Notes: a model not told the origin generated them from the letters alone. Positions 23,401 through 35,495 are shown, counted from the stretch's first letter. The stretch is 64,000 nt of DNA from Acephala macrosclerotiorum (GCA_014904845.1 MU119213.1:310001-374000); one strand, 5' to 3'. Numbers and translations: made by a program.

Positions 23401-23876
23401 ATAGGCAGTATGCGTTTCTCATCAAAGTCTCGGTGCATATTCTTGCTGAAGCTTGGGACACAAAACTTCATTTGTACATCGCAGAATCTCTGGTGGAAGT
23501 CTCCGCCGTAGGCTGGAAACTTTGAATAATTCGGTCCGGAAGGGAGGTGGTGGTCATTCCAGTCGCGATTGACAAACTCGGAAATTGCGGTACCATTGCC
23601 AATCTCAATGAGGATACAGAAGACAGCGACATAATCTGATAGAATGGTTCCCGCATCAGTAGGAGGAACATGGGGCTCAAAGAGCTCGAATAGGAGTTCG
23701 TCCAGTCTGAAATGGCTTTGGTATGCAAGGTATGCTCTGGCATCGGGTATTGGGACAAAGGGAGTGCGCTCCTCGATAGCTTCATCTGTGACTGCATACA
23801 ATACGTTGTCGCTCATCCATTTCTTGAAAGCGGCGACGTGGCGACCATCCTGGAGCGGGGTGAGTGGCAGCGCCAT
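20479..23876 (-). CDS. Protein kinase fused to a C-terminal von Willebrand A-like domain
   Basis: Predicted 1041-residue protein from six exons: 23313-23876, 22913-23253, 22685-22854, 21208-22631, 20632-21152 and 20479-20584. Introns are 47-59 nt and the total is divisible by three. Residues 1-165 match no domain I know. The kinase has a glycine loop GGDGTVYE (~169), FALKRY lysine (~201), catalytic loop WHQDVKPKNIL (HQD instead of HRD, Asp ~306), GDFGLAHF (~331), YGAPECF (~361) and ADIWSFGCVLSE. A disordered Ser/Pro/Gln/Arg-rich linker fills about 440-790. The last ~200 residues start VFIIDDAESM, read as beta-strand 1 and a MIDAS-like DxAxS (middle Ser replaced), and continue with LTVYVLTNGKW and VGIQFISFGND as in vWA folds. 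The kinase looks catalytically competent; the vWA assignment is by motif. No signal peptide or membrane segment. The frame is open a little upstream of the chosen ATG, but without another Met. Confidence 0.85.
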
Positions 23877-24544
23877 TGGGTCCTCGTCGGTAGGGTGCCA
23901 GTGAGAGCCAAGTCCGCCGTTCCACGAGATGGGGTCGTGGCAGCGAAGTGATAGATAAAAACAGAGTAGTATGAATGTTGAAAAATACTAGAAGAAAGAA
24001 TACTTTGTGTAATATTTCACCGCAATGTGTTCGATCAGGTCAGGCTGGCCAGCTTTCTAGATTGGTGGAACGTGATGGAAATGTTGAGCCGCAATGTGAC
24101 AAATGGAGTGAGTTCGGTGAGCGGATTGAGTGCAAGCCATTTGGGAGACCTTTCTCAATTCGCACGGTGAGGAATGTACAGCCCTGCGAATTTCAGCCAG
24201 TATTGGTTTCCGCACTGCAGCAACCTTGTCGAACAAAGCGTGATTTGCCCAAGCCTGCATACGCTTGCCAAGCCACGTTCATCTGGCGGTCTTTCTTCAC
24301 TTCCGCGGGGTAAGTAAAGTGAGGCTGGCACCCTCCTCGCCACCACCAGGACAGGTGCCTGGAGCCTGATGCAGAGAATTTATGATGAGTTGAACAACGC
24401 ATTTCAAATGCTCGTTCTTTGAGACGGGTAAGAGATGGAGCCTTGTGGGATCCGTTTAGGCCGCTCCTTTTGAATATCAAAACGAGCTAGCCCCACAGAT
24501 AAGATTGATACATTGAATAACAGGAGATCCGAAAAGTATTCATA
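23877..24544. other. Intergenic between two minus-strand genes
   Basis: About 670 bp holding the promoter of the kinase gene and the 3' flank of the CorA-like gene. In-frame codons just upstream of the kinase ATG read sensibly (DPISWNGGLGSHWH), so an extra 5' exon for the kinase is possible. Confidence 0.4.
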
Positions 24545-26646
24545 TCATACTGCTCCGCTCGACTCCAATTGATTCTTGCGCTTTTGTTCATCTTTCCTGT
24601 TCACCCACCAGTAAACGCCATACCATGCAATGAAGGTAGCGAGCATGAGTGGTAAACAAATCGTCACAAACAATTGCAACGCCCCGGATGAGAAGACTTC
24701 TTCTGACTGTCCATCACTGTTTGTTTGAAATTGTACAATATCGGTACTCATAATAGTCTGTATGAAACCGCATTAGTCAAAATTACATTTAAATGGAAGG
24801 TGTGACGGCAAACTAACTGCTCTTGTTAGATACAGCATGAGTAATAACAAACTTACTGATATGAATGTTCCAGGTAGGAAAAACAAGGTGACCAGAGTGA
24901 TTATGCGCATTGAGACAGTTTCCCGTGTTGTCTTTCGCGCGAGAATATGCATGTCTTTGGTCATGAATTCCATGTTCTCTGTTGATTCCTGGGCCTTCAC
25001 TGCTAATAATTTGCTTGCCTCGATATTCTGATACTCGAGAATACCATGTAACTATGCCACATTTAGATTAGCAGACTGAAGTAGTTGAACACGCCACTCA
25101 CCAAGCTCTTACGATCTGCCAGCAATCGTAAAAGAGCTTTCGTCCGCGCTTTCTGCATTTCCAAATCGTCCATGACAGATGTCACTCTCTTTTGAAACTT
25201 CTCAATATCTGGTCTGCGGTCGAGAACCAACTCCGTAGGGAGGTATTCAGATTCGACGACAGACTGGTAATGGTCTTTAAGTTCTCCTAGAACCTTGATA
25301 TTCGAACACAAAATCATGAATACCTCATTTGCCTTATCTTCGAGAAGTTGAACGCGCTGGAGATCTGTGAATGAAAACTTCGAGGGGGAGGGAGAGGGAG
25401 GCGGCACATCTCCCATCTGATTGTGAGGGGTGCTGGACCATCCTAATGGCAAATCGACCTTCTCGTTCGGAGATGGCAGAGAAGTGCCTTTGGAAAGGCT
25501 GTTGGAACGGAAGACCCTCTTGGAGCTTGAAGAAAGTCGTGTGAACGTGCTGCTCGACCGCAGCGAGCGCTTCTCACCTAGTGTGCTCGTCGTGGTGCTC
25601 CATGTCACAGACTTCGGCGGCCTTTCCTGTGCTTCTTGGGGCCTCTCGTCTTGCACAGTCGCAGCTAACGTTGACCTGGTCTTGTCCTGGACAGCCTCTT
25701 CTAGGTAAATAAGATACCACCTCCAGTCCGCAGCGCACCAATCGCATACGATCATATGGACTGCCAGGGACCGAACCAAAGCGTTTTGTTTCCCGGAATG
25801 AAGTCCTAAAGTCTTCCGCGACTTTGGGGCCGCAACCACGTCTTCAATTCGCTCTCGAATAAGCTCATCGCCCTTTATCACAATCCAAAAGGCCTTTTCA
25901 GTCTCCACATCGAGAGAATGGTAAACGACCGTCTGCCGAATGGACCAAGGGGTCGATGGATTGTACTCGGACGGTTCTACTGCTTTCAAGCTGTAGCACA
26001 TTCGCAGTTCTCTCCCAGATCTGCCTAGTTCCTTTATTTGTAAATCGTTGTATATAGGTTCTAAACGAGTCTCATGGCGAAAGCCGCTGAAGTATAGGTC
26101 CCGAGCATATTCTTGACGTCCAAAGGGGAACAGAAAATCGAGGAGAGATGGCATTACTTGGTAGTATGTGAGCAAGTATGTGAGTAGTCTCCGACTCGTG
26201 TAGAGGCGCTCCCTCGAGTTGGGGGCATGGAGGAATCTGCAGCAATTGAGATGGTCAGCATGCTTCCAGCACGCGTCGCGATGCCTTCGCGAAGACTTAC
26301 GCATATCGGCATATTGGGTCCAAGCTACCCGAGGAGCCTTGATGATGTAAATAATCTTTTAATTGCTTGACGTGAGCGTGGGACGTTGGATAGAGGTCTA
26401 ATTATGGTTAGGTCAACGACGACAAAAGTGGGACTTGGCGGAAGACTAGACAAAGTTCTTACCACGAGTCTCCGGATCATATTCCAACAAATCCAACGAT
26501 GCTTCGTCTTCTTTCGAAAACAATTGCGATTCCCTTTCATCCAACCGGTCCAAATACGCTGTCAAATTATGTTCGTAAGTATCATGATAGACCAGGTTTC
26601 GTGGGAAGTTCGCTGCATCTTCACAAGAGGCTAAGAACTCATCCAT
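24545..26646 (-). CDS. CorA-like membrane protein (fungal Mg2+-transporter-like family)
   Basis: 607 residues in five exons: 26463-26646, 26301-26397, 25102-26236, 24857-25051 and 24545-24757 (frame sums correctly). The long N-terminal cytosolic part has SLKAVEPS, TPWSIRQTVVYHSLD and WIVIKGD near 185-250, plus a Ser/Arg-rich insert. A helical stalk follows (DLQRVQLLEDKANEVF...YQSVVESE...TSVMDDLEMQKARTKALLRLLADR). The end carries two membrane helices: MRIITLVTLFFLPGTFIS, then LQLFVTICLPLMLATFIAWYGVYWWV, ending in a basic tail. This is the CorA layout, but I see no GMN selectivity motif between the helices, so ion transport is uncertain. Such CorA-like proteins are common in ascomycetes with unknown roles. 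Confidence 0.85.
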
Positions 26647-27023
26647 GCCACTCAGGATATTTTTCTTCGTAAGTAGCGAAATGGTAATGCGTTCATTGAT
26701 GTGAGATACCCAGCTACAACAGGAACTTCGTCCTTTATGAGAAATGACAATGAATGAGGCTCAACGACGTAACATTGTCCGAGGCGTTCCTATAGGCGCT
26801 TGAACGAGGCTGTACAGCACACAGTAATGACCATCCCTAACCGCTCCTGAACACCCTCCCGAAACCCTGCGATACCCATAACTCCAGCATGAATTACTAG
26901 ACTGACTTCACTTCCGAAACCCAGCAATGCCAACGACTCAAAAAATGAACTACCAGACCCGCCCTCACTTCCGAAACTAGACCATTCTCAAAGATCCCGT
27001 GGCTTCAAAATCCACGAGTCAAT
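26647..27023. other. Intergenic, imperfect short repeat
   Basis: Spacer between two minus-strand genes. Two near-copies of a sequence like ACTTCCGAAAC-CAG..., with neighbouring TGAACTACCAGAC or TGAATTACTAGAC, occur around 26880-27000. No ORF. Confidence 0.4.
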
Positions 27024-27329
27024 TCATCGGCGGCGATTCCGAATGCGCCTCCCCATCAGCACATTCCGTTCCTCTGTCGTCAACGGTCGGTCGACGTAGA
27101 ATTTGAACTCATCGCCAGACAACTATTCATTTCATCAGCTCTCCAATGTTAATACCAGTAAAAAGCCGAAACCCCTTTCCCGTCCCGGAAAATTCCAACA
27201 AGAAAATTAGTCCCTCCTCACCTGAGTCCTAAAATCCTCTACCGGCGTGGTAGGGAATAATTCGCCCAGGAACTCGTTGATGATATCCACATTCATCCGA
27301 TACTCGGGAAAGTACACCCAGTACCCCAT
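27024..27329 (-). CDS. Small two-exon gene, 68-aa hypothetical protein
   Basis: Not recognised. Exon 1 (27222-27329) starts MGYWVYFPEYRMN and ends VEDFRTQ. A 99-nt intron has donor GTGAGG, a TATTAAC-type branch box and acceptor AATAG. Exon 2 (27024-27122) reads LSGDEFKFYVDRPLTTEE and ends MGRRIRNRRR-stop. Frame is kept (69 codons). The protein is soluble-looking, with an aromatic N-terminus and a strongly basic tail. The reading is coding-like (balanced composition, clean intron signals), but it rests on sequence alone. Each exon is too short to stand out as an ORF. Confidence 0.45.
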
Positions 27330-27561
27330 CGTCGCGTGTCTCAATTCTCAACCCTGGAATTTGGTCGTGGCGGTGGGACCAACAAAGCAGTTTCAAATTC
27401 GGCCGAGTAGATCAGAAAGCCCTGAGTAAGGTAACGGATCTCAGGAAGTCGGTGGCCAAGCGGTGCACTGGACCATGTTTAAATATGCCCATGAGTGTTT
27501 GCGCAAGGCTGGATGGGGCGGCGAGGCAAAGCTGGGGCGTGAGGCAACTTTGACAATTTGC

Positions 27562-28115
27562 TGTGGATGATTCTTGGACAACACATAGTTGCTTCTTTTT
27601 CCTGGCCGAGTAGGTAACTCGAGCATGTTATGGGAAATGCGTACAAACGCAATAGCCACTACCAAAAATCAAGAACGCCGTGATGCCTCACACTTCAAAT
27701 TTGGGGTGTCGAGCAATCCACTGTAAAAGAGTCCTGGATAACACATATGGCTTGTTTTGCAAGCCAAATAGATGATTTGAAAACATTTATAGAGGCCTAC
27801 GGTCAAGACAGCTACTCTGTCAAGAATAACGCATTTGTGAAAACCTACGCCTTCATAAGGCTGCCAAGGCAAAATGCGGATGAGTCTTCGACCACACGGA
27901 AATGCGTCTTCTTCCTGGTGGAGTAGATAAACTGACAACATTCTCGAGACGTGGTACATTCAAGATGACTAGCCTGTCAAGAATGAAGAAGCAGTACTAA
28001 TGTTCGTTGATTACGCCATGAATGCTGTGAAGAAATGAAAAGGGGGGCGATTAAGCGAGCAAGGAGCCACAATGAGAAAAGGGGCTTCTTCTCGGACAAG
28101 ACATCGTCATGTGGA
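27562..28115. repeat. Degenerate tandem repeats, ~150-165 bp period
   Basis: Three diverged copies can be lined up by the anchors GGATGATTCTTGGAC (27565), AGAGTCCTGGATAACAC (~27728) and GGATGAGTCTTCGACCACAC (~27878). The first and third continue alike (CTTCTTTTTCCTGG..GAGTAG against CTTCTTCCTGG..GAGTAG). A possible fourth, weaker unit lies near 28085 (CTTCTTCTCGGACAAGAC). The unit includes a CTGTCAAGAAT-like word seen twice at 27806-27985. The origin is unknown; it could be an eroded repeat-protein gene or satellite-like DNA. Confidence 0.35.
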
Positions 28116-28251
28116 ATCATTAACATTTACAATTTATTCTAAGTCGTGGCTGTGTCTACGACTGCCTTTTAAGTACCCATTACCAATGTATCCACGTCCA
28201 ATTCCTATCGCAAGTCGTAATTTCATTCATCGCTCCTTTCTTCTTCTGAAC

Positions 28252-30969
28252 TCAGGAAAGGCTCGCGCTCAAAGGTAAGTTCCTCGAGCTAGAACCCACA
28301 TACACCTCCTTCGGGTAGCTTGTAACGACCCAATTTTGACTAACAGTATCCCAGTTGCTGACATCCCTCCTCGTGATATCAAAGCTAGCTGTAACAGTCT
28401 CCCCCTGATCAATACTCAACCTCTCAAAGCCCCTCAGAACCTTGCTTGGCTGGTTCGGTCCTCCAAGCGAGATATACAACTGCGGTACCTCCTCACCATT
28501 CAAAGTGCCATTGTTGGTGATAGTAGCAGTAACGGTATAAAGCACGTCATAGAGCTGAGGGTTTCCGCCCGGTGCTCCACCAGCTGCGAGGAGTGGTTGG
28601 GGAGAGCCGTTGGTGGCGTCAGGGGGTAGGAACTCGGCTGCTGTTTGGCCGTAGTTCGGGTCTGCGGATGCGGCTTTGGCGTCGGTCGTGTTGAGGTAGG
28701 GATAGATGTATTGCCAGATGTGTGGGAAGCTGGCGTTAGGAAAGAGGTAGTCGGCTAGGTTGGTAGAGTAGTTGCCTAGGACTGGGGCGGCTTCGGTGTT
28801 GCCAGTGGTGGGTGTGTAGGCGCTGACATTGTGTTTGACGATTTGGAGATCAGAGTAGGAGAAGGTCGTGTAGGAGAGTCCGAAGCCGAATTCGTAGATT
28901 GGGGTGATGTTCTTGTTCTCAAAGGCTCGGTAGTCGATGAAAACACCCTCAGTGAAGTCATCCTGTGGCGCACCGTTGCCGTTGTTTGGTTCGTAGAGAA
29001 CGTCTGTGCCATAGCTCTCTCTTGTTGGTCCCCAGGTAAATGGCGTCCGTGCAGCGGGGTTGACTTTGCCGTAAAGGACGTCTGTGATACTGTTTCCACT
29101 CTCTTGGCCTGGAACACCAGCCCAAAGAATGGCAGTAACATTCGGGTTGTCATACCATTCAGTCAGAATCGTTGGGCCAGTCGAGTGGATGACCACAATA
29201 GTGTTATTGCAAATGGCAGACACGTTCTTGATTAAATCATCGCCAGAGTGCCAAAGGGTGAGGTTGTTTCGATCACCCTCATTGCCATCAACACTGATAT
29301 AACCTTCTCCAGAATCAGCATTGACAAAGACGATGCTGGTGACATAAGCCTGAGATACTAATGCCGAAATCTCAGAAGTGGCGTAATTATCGAGGATGCT
29401 CTGGTAGATTGTACCATCGGCCAGAGCCTGGGCTTGGAGAGCTGAGTCTGGGGTGATGAGGTAGGGGAAGTTGGCACTTCCCGACCCCCACGCCATACCC
29501 AGAGTACCATTATCGCAACCACGATCAGAGCATCCATTAGGTCCATACAGGTTTGGTCCTGCATCCTCGCCAATGACAGCAACGAATCTAGGCGTCGAAA
29601 GAGGAAGTGCGTTGTTGGTGTTCTTCAAAAGAACGGTAGCTCTGGCACCAATGTCTCGGATCAGAGCTCCATGGTTACCACGAACATCGACATGGAAGTT
29701 GACTTGCTGAACGTTCGCCCCGACAGATGCATGGAGAGGCCCGTAGGTATCCAATGTCCATGAATCGAAATTAATTGGAGGTTGTTCGAGCGAGAGGCCG
29801 ACTTTGAAGTATGCAGCCATGATTCTCAGAGCCATGTCGTCGATACGCCACTCAGGAACCGTTCCATTGATGACCGCAAGAGTCAGGTTCGTGCCCCAAT
29901 AACTGTCCCCGCTATTGAAGACGGTGTCGCCTGGCATTGTCATGTCCAGCCCCGCCACAGCACTTGCAGCGCCAGTGTGTTGAGCTTGCCAATCACTCAT
30001 AACAAATCCTTGAAATCCCAACTCGTTCTTTAAAAGATCGTTTAGAAGTTTTGAGTTCTGGCAACTGTACGAGTTGTTCACTTGGTTGTAGGAGCACATG
30101 ATCGAGCCAACACCAGCGCGGACAGCATCAGCAAATGGCCAGAGATACAACTCATGCATAGTTGTGTCATCGATGTTGGAAGAGATAGCTTCAGAAATGT
30201 TGAAGCCATAGCCTACTGCCTCAGGTTGTTGACGGAAGTGTTCCTGAGAAGGTGAGCGACTGAGACTTGGGGTCTTTGGAATGAACGTACCTGTTCATTG
30301 CTAATGTAATGCTTGGCACAAGCACTTGGACTGGTTAGTTATGGTTCTTTCAAACTTCAGAATCGATACTTACATGATACCTGCATCTTGAATACCTTTG
30401 ATGGTCTCAGCAATAGCAACACCAGTAAGATATGGATCAGGTGAGAAGCCTTCCCAATTTCGTCCTCCTTCTGGAGCACGGCCCAGAGGCCCAGCAACCG
30501 GTCCAAGTTGAACAGTAACGCCCTTTCCTTTGTGTTCTTGACCCATAGCATAACCTCTTTGGTAGAGAAGGCCTCGATCGAAAGTGGCCGCAACCGTCTG
30601 GCCTGAAGAGAAGACACTAGCATAGTCTCCGAATCTTACACCAACTGGAGAATCTTGCATACACAAACTTCTAAAGCCCAATCGAGGAATCGAGCCAACC
30701 TGTCCCACACATTGTTCTCCCTCCCATCCAACACCAGTCGTCAAATTGACTTTTTCCAGAAGCGTGAGTTGAGACACGAATTCTCTTGCTTTCGAGTAAG
30801 CATCAGACCAATCTCCAGATCCCGATGACCATGGTGAGGGATAGAATGGAGGACTCGAGGCCTGACCACCAGCCGTTGTCGTACTGTTCTGCTTCAAGTC
30901 CATCAGCTCTTGGTCCTTTCCAGCTAAATGATAGCCGATCGCCATCAGAATCGCCATAAGGTGTTTCAT
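28252..30969 (-). CDS. GH3 beta-glucosidase, secreted
   Basis: Glycoside hydrolase family 3 enzyme that releases glucose from cellobiose and other beta-glucosides, completing cellulose breakdown. It closely follows Aspergillus Bgl1 throughout: PPFYPSPW at the mature N-terminus, VNLTTGVGWE, MQDSPVGVR, GPLGRAPEGGRNWEGFSPDP, KHYISNEQEHFRQQPEA, nucleophile in GFVMSDWQAQH (Asp ~294), acid/base in NADSGEGYIS (Glu ~523), PNNGNGAPQDDF, and a C-terminal fibronectin-III-like domain ending KEVYVGSSSRNLPL. Exons 30374-30969, 30291-30324 and 28252-30243 give 873 residues. The N-terminus is uncertain. The MKHLMAILMAIGYHLAG start is only a modest signal sequence. A better signal peptide (MVSLSSCTALLAWLHLTTL...YPRQ, 31195-31278) with a GTGAGC donor lies upstream and could splice in frame before ASSPPFYP. 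Confidence 0.93.
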
Positions 30970-32903
30970 CTTGGCTACAATTGATCATGAATGAGTATGT
31001 GGATTTGTGTGGTTGTGGTATCCCGTTTGTCAACAAAGCTAGGGTCTAGCTGTTGCGACTCGGACGATCGGCCAATTCTTCACGAAAAATGAATAAGAAA
31101 CAGTCGGATCAAGTAAGGGAATTCTTGTATGAATGCTTGGGAAGAATGCATTGATTTTTGCGCATTTGCTTGTGGTGAGAAGGAGTGGGCTCACCTGACG
31201 TGGATAGAGGTGCGCTGCCGACAAGGTTGTCAGGTGCAACCAAGCCAGCAAAGCCGTGCATGAGCTTAAGGAAACCATCTTCAGACTCAATTTCTTGAAA
31301 TAACCAATAATAAGAAATTAGCTGGCTACTTGGGCAAAGTAAAGTAGTGACAAGTAGGACATCTAGTTCTTATACGGCTGCCAATCCCAAGGATCGGACC
31401 TTTCCCTTCTCCGATCCATATTTTTGGGGGAGCTTTCTTCTTGCTGCAGCTCCAAGCAACCTGGGTACGAAGATTCGGTCATGGACTATGCTAGTTTGCC
31501 CTAGAGGCTTAGCAGATCTACGGGATAGTTTCTACTTGGAGTAATCCACGCAATATTGCGGCGAATGCTCAGCCTGCGAGATGAGTTTCTAGCCAAAGGA
31601 AGCTGCATGTTCGTGAACTATTAAAAAAAAAAAAGAAGCACCGAGAGACCCGTCTGGTAAGCTTCTTATTTCTAAGCTCCTCCACCCAACGTCATATGCA
31701 TGGACCGGTTTTAGTGCCGGCGTATGGGGACCCCGAGTCCCGCAGTGAGCCGTGCGAGAGGGTGATATCAGATCGCAATTTTACAAAATTGTGATGTTAC
31801 GGTGTCGAGTTTGAAATCAAGATCACTTTTCTATCAGATGATGCGGTGTTGAGCTTCCAGGTGTGACATTGATCTCTGCACACGGAATTCAATTCATTTC
31901 AATGATTCCAAGAAACTCAACCACTCTCCCCGGACTTTGAACCTTTGAGTTTGAAAATTATTCTAGTCATGCCTAGTTTACGTACTCTTCTAAGGTTACG
32001 CACCCTTCTAAGGCTTAGCTACAGTTCTATCCCATCTTCGCGAAAGTAACGTTATCTTGGCTTAGCAAAAGCTTTCGAGGACTTCTCTTCTCTTACAGAT
32101 CGATAATCCTTGGGACCGGCTTTAAGAGGTGCAGCTCTTGTGGAGAATGCTTGGAGACGGAACTGATTGCGGGGGCTGATAAGCGCATTTTGAAGAGCTG
32201 GCGCCGGTGTGTCTCCTTGATCCATCCTAAAGAGCTTGACAATCTTTTCTCAAGATTAACAGGTACTTGAAGATATTTGTGCTTGCATCTTCTCAGGTAG
32301 ATCAAATCTGAGCCTCAAAGAAATCCTTCTGATTCTTTCGAGCGGCATGAAGACATCAGCATGGCATCATCATGCACCTCCTTCAATTGTCTAACCGGCT
32401 CCCGCTCCCGCACTTCCTTCCCCTCACCACCTGCCATCCGATATCCGCGCTGCCACCCACTTTTCTCACCACTCGGAATCCCGCCTTCGCCAAGTTTCTC
32501 CTCTCACTGCTTTAACATACCGACCAAGAAACTTCGGACCGATTACTCGGCTCCATCATCCAAGAGTTCCCCCAGGTGTTAGCTTTATGTCACCAGACAA
32601 TTTGGTATGGAGTTCTACAAGTGAAGTGGAAGTGGGAGGATGTCCGGACAGCTCGGGGAGATCATAATTAAGTTTGTATGAAAATGTCAAGTCGGGAAGA
32701 AGGGACATTTGGAACATTCAGTCTCTCGTTAACAATCAGCATAGCTGAAACTATGCTTGGTAGCTTTTACTCACACTCATACTCATATAATACATCTCCT
32801 CCTGACCATAACAGACCTCTACTCTATTACCTGTACATGATAATACACCCCCTTCTTCCAATATCTTCCCTTCCTTCTATCCTCCATCTCATCATTGAGT
32901 TGA
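30970..32903. other. Long intergenic region
   Basis: Holds the beta-glucosidase promoter and possibly its 5' exon (31195-31278). An A-run lies near 31623-31634. A short direct repeat (CTTCTAAGGTTACG / CTTCTAAGGCTTAG) is at about 31988-32017. No other gene is supported. Confidence 0.45.
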
Positions 32904-34492
32904 TCAGTAAATACCAGGAATAATCCTATACCTAACCTTCTCACAATACCTCTTCCAATCCGCCCCATACTTCCTCTCACACTTCGCCTCATCCCTCGCC
33001 TCCCTATGCACCAACAAAATCGCAAAATACACCAAATAAAAATACGTAAACAGCATTCCCCACCCCTTCGCCGCCCCTTGAACAACTTCCGTCTCCACTC
33101 CTCCCTTCAGATACACAAAACTCCCATCTGCTGTACTCTGTCCTGGTATTGGTGCAATTGAAGAATGGTTGACGAGATATCCTGCGAGGCCGGTGGGAAG
33201 ACAGTAGGCCCAGGCTTGGATCCAATCACCGAAATAGTTGATGTGACGAGCTGTTCCCCACCATCCGGACGTCAAAAGTCTCGAGCCTGATTTCGTTTCG
33301 ATGAATTCGAGATGTGAGACTTTGGGATCGTTGGGGTTGTTGCGGAAACGATTCTTCTCGTTGTTGGCGGAGCGGAAGATGTAATATCCTACTGCCAACG
33401 GAGCAAAGACACCGAGGGAACCGGTAAGGCCTAGAGAGAGAGGATAGACGGATAGGTAACGGGCTTGGATGGAGTAGATGAAGGGAACCCAGACGAGATC
33501 TCCGAACGCGAGCATGAAACCGAATCCATCAGTTGTGATATCCATCGTAGTCAAGATAGCAGATTCCATCCAGTACGAATCAAGAACGTAAAGGGTTTGG
33601 AAACCAGTTATGAGGAGGATAGAATCTGTGACGAGTCCGTATGTCTTGTATTGGTGTGCGATGAATGTGAGGTTCAGGATTATCCAGCCTAACATGCCGG
33701 GACGAAGTTCACACCACTCTTTGATGTCGATTTCGCCGAGGAGGGGGATCGTGATGCGTGGGTTGAGTTCACGGCCGATGAACCAGTCGTAGAGCATGTT
33801 TCCTGAGTGGCCTCCTGCTGCTAGCTCGCGGTGTTCGGAATTGCCTGGCTTGACGCTGAAGCTGCGGATGTAGACGAATGTTGCCAGGGTGTATGCGATG
33901 AGGATGTTTGTGGTGATGATTTGGAGATAGTTGTCGTAGATGAAGGTCCAGACTGGGAATTCAGCTCCTTGGAGAGCTGTTCCAGCTGCGAGGATGGCGA
34001 GGGTGAACATTGATGAATTCCATGCTAGGTGGAGTAAGTGGATGTCCTTCTGCAAGTGGTACATTACTTACTGTTAAATTTGTACTTCAGTTTGCCTCCA
34101 CTTGTAAGTTCAACACCCTCCACCTCCTCTCCTGGCAGCACTCGGTGCAGTATCAGACTGAAGAAATAATAGCCCAGCACCTTGGTAGATACATCCCAGC
34201 TCGCCAATCCCGAAATACCCTCTGCAGGCCATCCCACATCTTTCTTGAGCGCCTCAATGGTAAGAGTCGAAGGAGAGAGTGCTGAGGGAACGGGGCAACC
34301 AGAAATATCGTTGCAGAGAAACGTTGAAAGGTAGACCGCAAAAGGGAGTCCGAAGGAGATAGCGAATGCGCCAAGTCTAGAAATGTTAGCACACGAATAC
34401 TGGATTTCTATGCTTACTTACGGTCCACCAAATTCATAACCATGAGGCTCCTCGTGCTTGACAATAGCGGTCTTCGAAGCTTTGGACGCCAT
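32904..34492 (-). CDS. ERG4: Delta(24(24(1)))-sterol reductase (ERG4 family)
   Basis: Reduces the C-24(28) double bond in the last step of ergosterol synthesis; an ER membrane enzyme using NADPH. 498 residues in three exons: 34422-34492, 34072-34376 and 32904-34024 (introns 45 and 47 nt, frame sums). Family motifs: LYDWFIGRELNPRI, LGEIDIKEWCELRPGMLGW, LDSYWMESAILTTMDITTDGFGFMLAFGDL, PFIYSIQARYL, NRFRNNPNDP, ETKSGSRLLTSGWWG, ARHINYFGDW, and at the end CERKYGADWKRYCEKVRYRIIPGIY. Many hydrophobic membrane segments. ERG24 and related reductases share some motifs, but DGFGFMLAFGDL and the C-terminus fit ERG4 best. One copy in this window; fungi often have more. Confidence 0.92.
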
Positions 34493-35495
34493 GCCGAGAA
34501 AAGGAGAGGAACTTAATTGAAGATGTGAAGTGTGTAATTCAACTGTCCATCAAGGAACTTTATAAATTCGAAGGCTCGTCCGCACAAGGCTGAAGGCAAT
34601 TGTATGGCCTCACTCTTGCTGCTCGGATTAAAAGTATTCCGTCCCTCGTTTTCGTGTTTCGTGAGTGATGGTGCTAATATCTCAAAGCGGCCTAGCGGGT
34701 ACTCGAGGATCTCTGAGAGGGCCGTGCGGACCTGCTTCTGTGTGCCTGTCCCGTTGTGGAGTGGAGATCGTGAAGCTCTTTTGGGGCTTCAGAACTCCAA
34801 TGATACCAGAGGAGGAACTTCTTGAGACTTATAAGTTCTCATATTGACTGTGGGATTGACGTTTATATATTACAGAAACACTTGCCTTATAGCGAGCATC
34901 ACACCTCTCACTCCTTTTTATTATGAGTTTCAAAGTTGCAAATCGGCTTACATCGCGAGCGACATCTGGGAGCGACGTACATGCATCTTTATGATTGGAT
35001 ATGATATTTCTACCAGCCGCTCAGACGAGCACCCCAGCCACTTGAAGGACGATCCAGTGGTACGTCGTCAAAGTCAGGTTGTAAAGACTTTGTTGATTAT
35101 TGGTAATCGTTTAGAAGCGTAGGATGGTGTAGAACAGCATAAGAACGTATCATACATGAATGGACATCACCAAAGGACGAGACGCCAGATCCTCTGTGCA
35201 ACTCATACGAACTGCAAAGATGCAGATCCTGCAGCCACTCCGAGGCCCTTTTTCAACATCACCATCACGTGCCAACCTTAAAATGGTGCCTGAATGTTCG
35301 TACGTGGCTTTGGGGACTTTGCTCGGCAATCGAGCTCCCATTGGTTCCGACAACCATTGCTGCAGGACAGTAAGCTGCCAGCTACCTCGAGTTTCATAAT
35401 TTTCTCCAACTACATCATTCTTCGACCGTCAAAGCATACGCTTCTCTTTTACTTGCGCCTCAAGGCGCTTTGTACCGACCATCACCTGCTTCAAT
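34493..35495. other. Divergent intergenic region
   Basis: About 1 kb between ERG4 (minus) and the MRH-domain gene (plus); probable two-way promoter. Short ORFs only. Confidence 0.5.
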
